NCBI RefSeq assembly: GCF_014836755.1 | Contig: NZ_JACSQF010000028.1 | Coordinates: forward strand, 1 to 40,948 | Source: Oerskovia merdavium | GTDB taxonomy: Bacteria > Actinomycetota > Actinomycetes > Actinomycetales > Cellulomonadaceae | DNA length: 40,948 bases | Reading direction: 5' to 3' | Shown: positions 14,695 through 22,494 of the stretch, piece after piece | How positions within the stretch are numbered: position 1 is the stretch's first letter | How the letters are laid out: each line of letters opens with the position of its first letter | Notes under the pieces: generated by a model | The model's input: only the letters and a program-made list of their open reading frames with translations | Told to the model about the DNA's origin: nothing | Database searches by the model: none | Position numbers and translations under genes: made by a program

Positions 14695-16022
14695 CGGGAC
14701 CATGCTCGCAGGTCGACGCCTCGCTCTGCCATGAACGTCACGGGGTTGAGGGGTTGGCCGTTGACGCGGGTCTCGAGGTGGAAGTGGGCGGCGGTGCCGA
14801 CGCCGGTAGCTCCTGAGAGGGCGATGCGCTGTCCGCCCTCGATGGTGTCGCCGGGCTTGACGAGCGCCTGGGACAGGTGGAGGTACCAGGTTTCGATCCC
14901 GTCAGCGTGGGTCAGGATGACGACGAGCCCGCCGCCGCCCATCCACGAGACCTTCTTGACGATGCCGTTGCTCGCGGCGACCACGGGGGTGCCGGTGGCG
15001 GCGCGGAAGTCGGTTCCTTCGTGCAGGCGCCAGGTGTTGTAGACGGGGTGGAAGCGCATTCCGAACTCGGAGTTGATGCGGCTCTTGAGGGGTGCGGTCC
15101 ACTCCCCTGCTGGGATCGTGACGCCGGGGTCGGTGGGGGTGGTGGTGTCCCCGGTGCTGGCGAGCTGGTAGTTCGCGTTGCAGAACGAGTCGATGTCGAC
15201 GCCTGCGGAGCGGTACTGGTCGGCGGTGAAGACGGTCTCGCCCTCGGTGCCCGTGCCGGGGTTCGTTCCGGTGCCGGGCAGGGTGGGGGTCGTGGGGCCC
15301 GGGGCTGTGGTGCCCTCGAGGGCGTTGACGATGGTCGTTGCTCGGGTCTCGTGCTTGGCGTAGGCGTCGGGGAAGCCGGAGACCTGGACCTTCTGAGCTG
15401 CGACGGTGAGGGCCATCTGCTCCCATCCTGCGATGTCGAGCAGGCCGCGCGGGGATGCCTTGCCGGTGGCGGGGTTGAAGTGCGGGGAGTTGGGTCCGCC
15501 GAAGAACGCGCGGGCCGCGAAGTCGGGGGTGGTGACCTGTTCGACGGTGCCCCAGCCCTGGGAGGGGCGCTGCTGGAAGAGGCCCTGGGAGTCGCGGTCG
15601 CCGTGGTTGAGGTTCTTGAGCTGGGATTCCTGGAGTGCGGTGGCGATGGCGATGATGAGCCCGCGTGTGGGGACCCCTGCGGCCTTGCCAGCGGCGATGA
15701 TCGCGCGGGCGTTGGCGATCTTCTCGCCGTCGTTGGGGCCGAAGCCCTCGACGTCGCCGCCCGTCGGGATCTGGGGGGCCTGGTCGAGCGCTGGGGGCAC
15801 GTACAGGGAGGAATCCACGCTGAACCCGATGGCTCGGCAGGCGTTCGAGGCGTTGTTGTTCTCTTCTTGGGCTGAGACGTTCGAGGCGATTCCGCCCGCC
15901 ATGATGAAGACGGCGGTCATCATCAGCGCGAACGCGCCGACGAGCTTGGGCCAGTTCGCCTTGAGCCACGAGATTGCCTGGGCCTTGAGCCAGTTCCCGG
16001 CTGCTACGAGTACAGCTTCCAT
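14691..16022 (-). CDS. VirB1-like cell-wall hydrolase, transglycosylase-like plus M23 peptidase
   Basis: 443 aa. A TM anchor (LVGAFALMMTAVFIMAGGIA) leads to a lysozyme-like domain (IIAIATALQESQLKNLNHGD; SQGLFQQRPSQGWG), with Glu in ALQES as the likely catalytic residue. After a Thr/Pro-rich linker comes a LytM/M23 domain with zinc ligands in RLHEGTDFRA (about residue 336) and AAHFHLE (about residue 410). It should open peptidoglycan locally for the conjugation channel. ATG 16022 follows GGGAGGAATCCACTC; the longer upstream extension is rejected. Two-domain hydrolases of this kind are standard in Gram-positive type IV systems. Confidence 0.92.
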   Translation of the reverse strand: MEAVLVAAGNWLKAQAISWLKANWPKLVGAFALMMTAVFIMAGGIASNVSAQEENNNASNACRAIGFSVDSSLYVPPALDQAPQIPTGGDVEGFGPNDGEKIANARAIIAAGKAAGVPTRGLIIAIATALQESQLKNLNHGDRDSQGLFQQRPSQGWGTVEQVTTPDFAARAFFGGPNSPHFNPATGKASPRGLLDIAGWEQMALTVAAQKVQVSGFPDAYAKHETRATTIVNALEGTTAPGPTTPTLPGTGTNPGTGTEGETVFTADQYRSAGVDIDSFCNANYQLASTGDTTTPTDPGVTIPAGEWTAPLKSRINSEFGMRFHPVYNTWRLHEGTDFRAATGTPVVAASNGIVKKVSWMGGGGLVVILTHADGIETWYLHLSQALVKPGDTIEGGQRIALSGATGVGTAAHFHLETRVNGQPLNPVTFMAERGVDLRAWSR

Positions 16023-16053
16023 GAGTGGATTCCTCCCTTCTTGGGTCGGTGGG

Positions 16054-16671
16054 TCAGGTGGTCGGCTGGACGTCGTTGACGAGCCAGACGTCCTTGTCGG
16101 CGTCGAGCTCGACGAACACGCGGACGTGGGTACCGGTGGTGGGGACGTCGAAGACGCCTGCCTCGGCGTTGATCGCGATATCCAGGGGCTCTCCGGCAAC
16201 GGTCACGTCGGGGGTGTTGGCCGGTTCGGTGTCCTGGAGCCGGTCGTACAGCCTGTCCGTGACCAGGGGCCGGACCCCGGCGCGCCAGCTCTCGACGCCC
16301 AGGTCTGGGCGAGCCCAGGCCGCGACGAACTCGGCTGCCGCTTCTGCGGCCGCCACGCTCGGGTTCGTCTCGGCGGGGTTGGTCTCGTAGGCGTCGTGGT
16401 TGCCGCTGTCGTGGACGGCTTCCTCGTCCTCACTCCAGGGGCCGAGAGGGCTCGAACTGGGCCACCCGTCGGGGGATGCCGCGCTGGCGGCGTCCCCCGT
16501 CCCCGCCGTCTCGGTGACGGCGGGTGCGGGCTCAGCGGCGGCGGGGGCGGTGTCGTTGCCGTTGACCTCACCGGCGATGACGACCAGGGCCAGGAAGGCC
16601 CCGATCACAGAGAACAGGCGCCACGGGGAGTGCAGCGGCCAGCGGACGATGGGAGCGATGACGTGCCACAT
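16054..16671 (-). CDS. VirB8/TcpC-like membrane protein
   Basis: 205 aa. It has a short cytoplasmic N-terminus, one TM (LFSVIGAFLALVVIAGEV), an Ala/Ser-rich linker and an extracytoplasmic domain. The domain starts AAAEAAAEFVAAWARPDLGV and includes VRPLVTDRLYDRLQD, PLDIAINAEAGVFDVP and RVFVELDADKDVWLVNDV. The layout (one TM plus an NTF2-like fold ending in a strand) is that of VirB8/TcpC channel proteins. Homology is inferred from architecture and position. Its ATG abuts the stop of the VirB6-like gene. Confidence 0.68.
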   Translation of the reverse strand: MWHVIAPIVRWPLHSPWRLFSVIGAFLALVVIAGEVNGNDTAPAAAEPAPAVTETAGTGDAASAASPDGWPSSSPLGPWSEDEEAVHDSGNHDAYETNPAETNPSVAAAEAAAEFVAAWARPDLGVESWRAGVRPLVTDRLYDRLQDTEPANTPDVTVAGEPLDIAINAEAGVFDVPTTGTHVRVFVELDADKDVWLVNDVQPTT

Positions 16672-18857
16672 CAGTAGTCCTCCTGCGCGTTGTCGAGCGA
16701 GTGCGTGGTGCTGGCGCCGTCAGGGCGCCAGATGACGAAGACCTCTTCCCCGTCGACGACCTGAACGTTCGCCTGGGAGATGCCCTCGGGAACACGCTCG
16801 TCGGCGCGCATGATCTGGACCGGGGCAGAGAGGTCGGCCTCGGGCGAGGTCGCCACGTACTCCTTGCGAGCTCGCACACCCTCGGTGCTGGCCTCTGCCG
16901 TGATCGCCGCACGCTCGGAGGGGTCCGAGGTGATCGCGGCGTGCGGGCGGTCGGCGGCGTACACCGGGGAGGGCACGGGTGCGGCCACGAGCTCGGGCCG
17001 GTTCGTCCCGGTCAGCGCGTGACGCCCCTGTGGTGTCCCCTCGATGGCTCCAGCGAAGGTGGGCCGGTTCCCGGCCCGGTTTGCCGGGACGTCCTGGCGT
17101 CGCGAGCCCGCTACCGAGACGTCCTGACCTCCATGAGCCACGACGTCCCTTCCAGGGCGTGAGCCCACGGGCAGGTACTTGAGGTTGGGGTCGACCCATC
17201 GCGCCGGCCCCTCGTCCGCCACAGGTTGCGTTGGCTTGGGCGGAGGGGTGGGGTCCGGCACGGGGGGCGTGTCGGCAACCGGTCGGTTGGCGTCCTCGGC
17301 GGCGTCGCCAACTCCACCGGCAACCGCACGGCGGGTGAACATCGAGTTGAGCTTGGCCCGGCCCAGCGCCTTCACGAATCCCAGCCCTGGCACCGAGCTC
17401 TTGGGCTTGAGCAGCTTGAACAGCAAGATCGGCATCATCATGGCGATGATGAACTTCAGGCCCCAGGCCATCTCGGACTTGAGGACTGCCGTCACCATCG
17501 AGATATTGACCAGCGCAGCGAGCCAGAACAGGACGCCGAACAGGATGATCCGCGCGACCTGGCCCACGGTGGCGATGACCCATCCTCGAGCGACCTCGAG
17601 CATCCCGAACACCCCGAGCGCGGGAACCAGCGGGATGAACAGGCGCGTTGCCCCGTAGGCGACCACGACGAACACCCCAGCAACGAGCAGGAACGGCATC
17701 GTGACGGCGATCTGGAGACCGACCGTGAAGGCCGCATCCCAGCGCCCAGCCTGGCCGGTGAGCTGACGGTATGCCGTGGCGTCCTCGGACTCGACCGACG
17801 CTGCGGTCTTGACCCACAGGTCCTTCTTGGCGTCGATGATGGCCTTGCCCTGGCCCTTGGGGTCAGCCTCGACGGTCGCAGCCTCAGCCCACGTCAGGTG
17901 GGATGCGCGGAACAGGTCCGGGCCGTAGGTCGTCGCGAGCGTGCTCGTCGACGAGCCGAGCGTGCCTTCCAGCCAGGCGTCATAGAGCGTGTTGCGGTTG
18001 ATGACGTCCATCTGCTGATTCAGCGCCCGGGTCGCCGCCGACATCTCAGCGGCTTCCTGGCCTGCCCCGGGCTGGATCGGCTCCTGGGTGACCGGCCCGT
18101 CTCCCGGCTGGGGGACGTAGGTGCCCGAAGCTCGAGCAGAAGTCGTGACCGTCTCCTGAATGAGACCGTCGACTGCCTGGGCCGAGCTCACGGGGTAGCT
18201 CATGATGTACGTCGCCGCGATCAGCACCACCAGCGCCCAGCCGGTCGACGTGATCGCCTTGGAGATGTCCGCACGCGAAGCTGCGATCAGCACGCCCGCC
18301 GCGACCAGAACGAGCACCGGCGTGAACCAGGGACCGAAGAACCCCTTCTTCACCATGTCGGTTGCCGAGGTGATCGCACCGTCGAGCGGGCTCAGCCAGG
18401 TGGGGGTGACCACGAAGTTCAGGGACGAGTGCGTCAGCGCGTTCGTGCTGGCCGACGTCGCCAGCATGAAGTTCGAGGCGCCCGTCATCATGTTCGTGCC
18501 CCACCCGGAACCGGTCAGGCACCCCGTGTCGTAGTCGACCCACTTGTACGAGTAGCCGTACACGTCGGAGATGGTGACGTTCGGGTCAGAGAACGGGTCG
18601 CCCGTGACGCCCACAGCCTCGTTCTCCGCGGTCCACGGGTTGTCGACGCCCACGAACGGCTTGGGAGCGAGCTTGCCGGGAAGGCCAGCAGAGGGGCGAG
18701 CAGGCTCGGGAGCAGGGGCGCACGCCTTCATGGGCATGATGCCCCCGACAGGGGCCGCGCTCGCGCTCAGGGCGGGGCCGGCGAGGACCAAGCCAGCCCC
18801 GACCGCGATGGTTGCCAGGACGCGAGTCGCTCGCGCCGGGAGTCGCAGCGTGCGCAT
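16671..18857 (-). CDS. VirB6/TrbL-like polytopic transfer protein
   Basis: 728 aa with a signal peptide (VGAGLVLAGPALSASAAP), an extracytoplasmic segment and at least six TM segments (PVLVLVAAGVLIAAS; WALVVLIAATYIM; AVTMPFLLVAGVFVVVAYGA; LVPALGVFGMLEV; IILFGVLFWLAALVNISMVT; FIIAMMMPILLFKLL). A cytoplasmic, proline-rich tail of about 250 residues follows (PVPDPTPPPKPTQP). This matches the large channel component of actinobacterial type IV systems (VirB6/TrbL-like). Start and upstream stop overlap (TGATG), so it is coupled to the VirB4 gene. Confidence 0.82.
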   Translation of the reverse strand: MRTLRLPARATRVLATIAVGAGLVLAGPALSASAAPVGGIMPMKACAPAPEPARPSAGLPGKLAPKPFVGVDNPWTAENEAVGVTGDPFSDPNVTISDVYGYSYKWVDYDTGCLTGSGWGTNMMTGASNFMLATSASTNALTHSSLNFVVTPTWLSPLDGAITSATDMVKKGFFGPWFTPVLVLVAAGVLIAASRADISKAITSTGWALVVLIAATYIMSYPVSSAQAVDGLIQETVTTSARASGTYVPQPGDGPVTQEPIQPGAGQEAAEMSAATRALNQQMDVINRNTLYDAWLEGTLGSSTSTLATTYGPDLFRASHLTWAEAATVEADPKGQGKAIIDAKKDLWVKTAASVESEDATAYRQLTGQAGRWDAAFTVGLQIAVTMPFLLVAGVFVVVAYGATRLFIPLVPALGVFGMLEVARGWVIATVGQVARIILFGVLFWLAALVNISMVTAVLKSEMAWGLKFIIAMMMPILLFKLLKPKSSVPGLGFVKALGRAKLNSMFTRRAVAGGVGDAAEDANRPVADTPPVPDPTPPPKPTQPVADEGPARWVDPNLKYLPVGSRPGRDVVAHGGQDVSVAGSRRQDVPANRAGNRPTFAGAIEGTPQGRHALTGTNRPELVAAPVPSPVYAADRPHAAITSDPSERAAITAEASTEGVRARKEYVATSPEADLSAPVQIMRADERVPEGISQANVQVVDGEEVFVIWRPDGASTTHSLDNAQEDY

Positions 18858-21577
18858 CAGGCCACCCCCGCTTCCTCGAGCTCGCGTTCCTCAGCGACCT
18901 GGAGCGCGCGGCGCTTGGTCGGGTCGGCGGTCGTGTTGAGCGCTGCCGACAGGCCCTCGTGGTTGGTGAAGTCGACGCGGATTCGCTCGACGCCACCGCG
19001 CCCGCCGTCGCCGCCCATGCCGTCGCGGAAGATGAACTCTCGCGGGGTACCGGTGGTCATCGAGCGGCGCGGCCTCATGCTCAGGCGCCCGAACGTCTCT
19101 TCGTACCCGACGCCGGTCGGCAGGCCGAGCAGTCGGCAGTTCTCCTTCTGTGCGTCGGCGTCGGTGGTCTTGCCGACGAACGCGGCGCCGACGAAGTTGT
19201 TGATCTTCTGCCCCAGGACGTTGCTCGCGTTCTGCGTCGAGAGCAGTGCCGAGATGTTGTGCTTGCGGGTGTCGGTGGCGATCTTCTGGACGAGCGTGGC
19301 ACCGGTCGAGACCTTGGTGATTTCGTGCACCTCATCGAGCGCGACGCCCTTGCGCTCGTGCTGGTCGGCCCGGTAGACCCCGCGCAGCGCGGACCATGCA
19401 GCCAGGTTCAGGATGGGGCGGCTCATCAGCTCGTCGTAGGACCATTCCTCGACGGCCTTGGTCTCGCTGATCTGGGCCAAGCCCTTGAGGCTGTAGATCG
19501 TCAGGCGGGCCTCGGTCTGGTTCTCGCCCCGGTTGCCCGAGTGCGGGGTGGCGAAGAACAGTCGGCTGAGCTCGCGCTCCTTGGCCTCCTGGAGACGGGA
19601 GTGGACCGTGGCCGTCACGGGGTCCCCGTGCTCGCCCACACCACGAGCGCGCAGCGCGATCAGCACGGCCTCGATGGTGGAGTGGGGGCGGGCCTCAGCC
19701 GCCGAGATGGCGTCGCGCAGGACGCTCTGGACGTCCTCACGAGCCGCCGTCGCGGGCGGCAGGCACCAACGCAGCGTGTCGTAGGTCAGGTCTCGACGCT
19801 GGGCCTCGGCCGCGCTCTTGGCGAGCCTCCACGCGGTGTCGGGGTCCTTCTCGCGGCGGAACCACTCGCGCTGGGGCTCGGGCACGAGCGCGTAGGGGTT
19901 CAGGGCGCCGGGCTCGGAGTTGAGCAGGTTGACGGCCTTGGACACGCCCTTGAACTCCGGGAGGTCGGCCAGCGCCGTGAGGCGTCCCGAGGGGTCCATG
20001 ACCGTCCAGGTGACGCCCTGTGCGGCGGTCTTGTAGACGATGCCGCCCATGAGGAAGGACTTGCCCGCGCCGAGCCCGCCGACACAGGGGACCAGGCCCG
20101 AGCCCTCGACGACCTCGGGGCCGTACCAGGGGTCCCAGGTGACGGCGCGCTCTGCGAAGCCTGCGGTGTAGCCGATGAGCACCCCGCGCTTGTCGCCAAC
20201 CTCGGCGGTCGCGGCGGGCACGCCTGCGGCGAACTTGAGGATGGGCATACGGCGGGTGTGGCCGGAGTTGGCCAGGGGCTCGCCGGGGACGAACTCGCGA
20301 GCGAGTCGGTACTGGTCGAACTCGCGCTCGAGCTTGATGCCGGGCTTGTAGAGGGTCTGGACGGCCTTGGCGCGGGCCAGGGCCTCTTCCTCGGTGCGGC
20401 CTGAGACCGCGATGCGGAACCAGCCGCGCACGCGGGTAGAGAGGCCGTCGAAGCCCGAACGCATCTCGTCTTCCACCTCGGAGGCGCGCGCGGCCTGGCG
20501 TGCGAGCTGGCGCGGGGGCTCCTTGCTGTGGTCCTTGACGTAGTGGTCGATCTGGGAGTTGATCCGGTCGGCCAGCTTGTTCATCTCGCGGGCGGTGTCC
20601 TCGGGACGTCGCACGTCGATGCGGAAGGACCACTCGACCGGGAAGCGGAGCTTGTCGGTCTTGGCGATCCAGGGCTCTTCCTTCTCGGGGATGAACATCT
20701 CTCCCATGCGGCCCACGGTCAGCACGACCACGTGGCGGCGGATCGGGCCGTCTCCCTGGGAGGAATCGACGCGCACCGACTGAGCCAGGGGCTCGGCGCT
20801 CCACTCCACGCCAGCGCTGAACTCGTCCAGGTCGTCCTTCTCCCAGGCGAATTCCTCCACGGTGTCCTGGGCCGGGACGGGGCATCCGAGGGCGAAGGAC
20901 CGGGCCAGCAACCACGCCATGTCGTTGCCGACAGCGGGCACGGCCTCGATGCCGGGACCGGCCATGATGGCGTCGGTCTCGTCGAGCTTGGCCTGGAGGG
21001 CCTCGAGCTCGCGGCGGGCGACGTCGGAGACGATGCGCGAGGCCACGTCGACCACGGCAGAGCGGGTGCCCATGTCGACGCCGAAGTAGACGAGCTTGTC
21101 GGACTGCATCCGGTTGCGGAGCTGGAGCTGATCGCGCTCGAGGATGGCCTGGAAGCCCTTGGTGGGGGCCGGGCTGTTCTCCCATGCCGCCTGAGCCCAC
21201 GTCGCGACGGGGTAGGGGCGGGTCGTGATGCGTCCGTAGATCGTGCGGCCCACGAGCTCAGCGACCTGGGCCGCGTGCGTGGTGATGAGCCCTTCCCCGT
21301 CAGCGACGGAGCGGAAGGACCACATCTGCGGGTCCAGGACGTACCAAGCGATCATGCGCTTGTCGGTGAAGGTGACGTGGTTGGCCACTCGCGAGAGCGC
21401 CCAGCCCATCGCGGCACCGCGAGGCTTGGGAACGTCCGGGTGGGCGGCGCGGCGGCTCTTGCCCTTGAGGCGGTCCCCGGTCGCCTCTTCCTCGCTCGGG
21501 TCGTAGTCGATGACGACGGGCTCGTCGTCGGTCGTGGTCTTGTTCTTGCCGAACAGGCCCTTGAGGTTGACGTGCAT
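18857..21577 (-). CDS. virB4: VirB4-family conjugation ATPase
   Basis: 906 aa. The N-terminal region (ALSRVANHVTFTDKRMIAWY; RFPVEWSFRIDVRRPEDT) corresponds to the VirB4 CagE/TrbE-like half. The C-terminal half is a P-loop ATPase with Walker A VGGLGAGKSFLMGG near residue 500 and Walker B KGVALDEVHEI near residue 744, plus a later ALLSTQNASNVLGQKINNF segment as in VirB4/TraC motors. It should energise channel assembly and transfer at the inner face of the membrane. The ATG follows AAGGGGGAGTGAA. Length and motifs are complete. Confidence 0.9.
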   Translation of the reverse strand: MHVNLKGLFGKNKTTTDDEPVVIDYDPSEEEATGDRLKGKSRRAAHPDVPKPRGAAMGWALSRVANHVTFTDKRMIAWYVLDPQMWSFRSVADGEGLITTHAAQVAELVGRTIYGRITTRPYPVATWAQAAWENSPAPTKGFQAILERDQLQLRNRMQSDKLVYFGVDMGTRSAVVDVASRIVSDVARRELEALQAKLDETDAIMAGPGIEAVPAVGNDMAWLLARSFALGCPVPAQDTVEEFAWEKDDLDEFSAGVEWSAEPLAQSVRVDSSQGDGPIRRHVVVLTVGRMGEMFIPEKEEPWIAKTDKLRFPVEWSFRIDVRRPEDTAREMNKLADRINSQIDHYVKDHSKEPPRQLARQAARASEVEDEMRSGFDGLSTRVRGWFRIAVSGRTEEEALARAKAVQTLYKPGIKLEREFDQYRLAREFVPGEPLANSGHTRRMPILKFAAGVPAATAEVGDKRGVLIGYTAGFAERAVTWDPWYGPEVVEGSGLVPCVGGLGAGKSFLMGGIVYKTAAQGVTWTVMDPSGRLTALADLPEFKGVSKAVNLLNSEPGALNPYALVPEPQREWFRREKDPDTAWRLAKSAAEAQRRDLTYDTLRWCLPPATAAREDVQSVLRDAISAAEARPHSTIEAVLIALRARGVGEHGDPVTATVHSRLQEAKERELSRLFFATPHSGNRGENQTEARLTIYSLKGLAQISETKAVEEWSYDELMSRPILNLAAWSALRGVYRADQHERKGVALDEVHEITKVSTGATLVQKIATDTRKHNISALLSTQNASNVLGQKINNFVGAAFVGKTTDADAQKENCRLLGLPTGVGYEETFGRLSMRPRRSMTTGTPREFIFRDGMGGDGGRGGVERIRVDFTNHEGLSAALNTTADPTKRRALQVAEERELEEAGVA

Positions 21578-21578
21578 T

Positions 21579-22013
21579 TCACTCCCCCTTGCTCACGGCG
21601 GCGCGGTTGGCGTACGAGCGCCAGCGGCGACGACCCTGGGGCAGCTCGTGAGCGTCCCCGATTCGAGTGGTGCGGGCCTTGAAGGCCCGAGTGTTCTTGC
21701 TGCGGTCCCCACGGAGAGGCGCGCGACGTGCGGTGAGCTCGTGTCCGAGCGTCGAGAGCAGTACCGGGATCGGTCGCTCTTGGTTCGTGTGGTCGACGAT
21801 CCATCCCGTCAGCCAGATGGTCCCGAGGACCAGAAGGCCGACCGGAAGCAAGCTGTAGCCGATCCCGGTACGGGCCAAGAAGGCCAGGCCCAGGAGGAAC
21901 ACGAACGGGCCGACCAGGATTGCGCGGTAGCGGAAGCGACCGATGTACCGCCCGGGAGGGCCCAGGTACGTCTGGTCGACGTCGTAGATCTCGTCATCGT
22001 CTGGAAGGCGCAC
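21579..22013 (-). CDS. Two-TM transfer protein (VirB3/PrgI-like position)
   Basis: 144 aa. After a soluble start (DIYD-type acidic stretch, DQTYLGPPGRYIGRF) come two close TM segments (AILVGPFVFLLGLAFLA; GYSLLPVGLLVLGTIWLTGW). A basic cytoplasmic tail follows (LTARRAPLRGDRSKNTRAFK). It lies directly between the VirB2-like and VirB4 genes, which is the usual place of VirB3/PrgI proteins. The assignment rests on size, topology and position. Confidence 0.65.
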   Translation of the reverse strand: MRLPDDDEIYDVDQTYLGPPGRYIGRFRYRAILVGPFVFLLGLAFLARTGIGYSLLPVGLLVLGTIWLTGWIVDHTNQERPIPVLLSTLGHELTARRAPLRGDRSKNTRAFKARTTRIGDAHELPQGRRRWRSYANRAAVSKGE

Positions 22014-22031
22014 GGTGTGTTCCTCCCCTGC

Positions 22032-22256
22032 TCAGGCCCGGAAGAGGGACACGAGCCAGGTGCCGAGGTCCTTACCGGCGCCGGTCGTGGCCAGGGCCAG
22101 GATCGCGAGGCCGAGGGCGACGCAGACGAGCATGGTGACGATCTTGGAGATGTTGCCGTTCTTGCCGGCCCACAGGGCGCCCGCCGCGATGACGAGAAGG
22201 ATGACCGGGATGATGTTGTCCTGAATCCACGTGGACAGCCCGCCAGTTCCGAACAT
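22032..22256 (-). CDS. Small two-TM protein, VirB2-like pilin candidate
   Basis: 74 aa with two hydrophobic segments (IIPVILLVIAAGALWAG; IVTMLVCVALGLAILALA) joined by a short basic loop (KNGNISK), ending LGTWLVSLFRA. This is the topology of VirB2/TrbC-type prepilins that line conjugation channels, although no long signal peptide is seen. It is the first gene of the transfer operon; TACCTCC (AGGAGGTA on the sense strand) lies seven bases upstream. Confidence 0.68.
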   Translation of the reverse strand: MFGTGGLSTWIQDNIIPVILLVIAAGALWAGKNGNISKIVTMLVCVALGLAILALATTGAGKDLGTWLVSLFRA

Positions 22257-22325
22257 GTTCTTACCTCCTGAGTGATCCGCATAAGTGCGGGTGTGGCGTG
22301 CAACGTGTTACACGGTACACGAGTT

Positions 22326-22353
22326 GTTAGGGAATTGCTAGCAAGTTGCTACG
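22326..22353 (-). promoter_or_regulatory. GCTAGC phased operator array B, transfer-operon promoter region
   Basis: Half-sites GTTAGG (22326), GCTAGC (22337) and GCTACG (22348) are spaced 11 bp apart. They lie 70-97 bases upstream of the VirB2-like start. An inverted repeat CGTGT/ACACG lies between at 22304-22321. The array is well placed to repress the whole transfer operon. 22354-22494 holds nothing else recognisable. Confidence 0.72.
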
Positions 22354-22494
22354 AGGCCCCCTGAGTCGCACCGTGGCGGCTACCCGAGCCCCGAAGGATC
22401 GTTGGAATTGCGCGCCTCAAGGCGCCTGTGGGCATGCTCGTACACGCCGCCCCCTGACTGTCGAACCAGTGCCCCCACGGCCTGCACCATATGG

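Noticed and set aside
14029-15042. Long open frames on the plus strand opposite the transfer genes (here and at 11532-12134, 14877-15875, 17226-19376, 18812-20404, 20528-21682)
   Set aside because: They are antisense shadows of high-GC genes: Gly/Val/Arg-rich, without family motifs or ribosome sites, and directly opposite well-supported transfer proteins.
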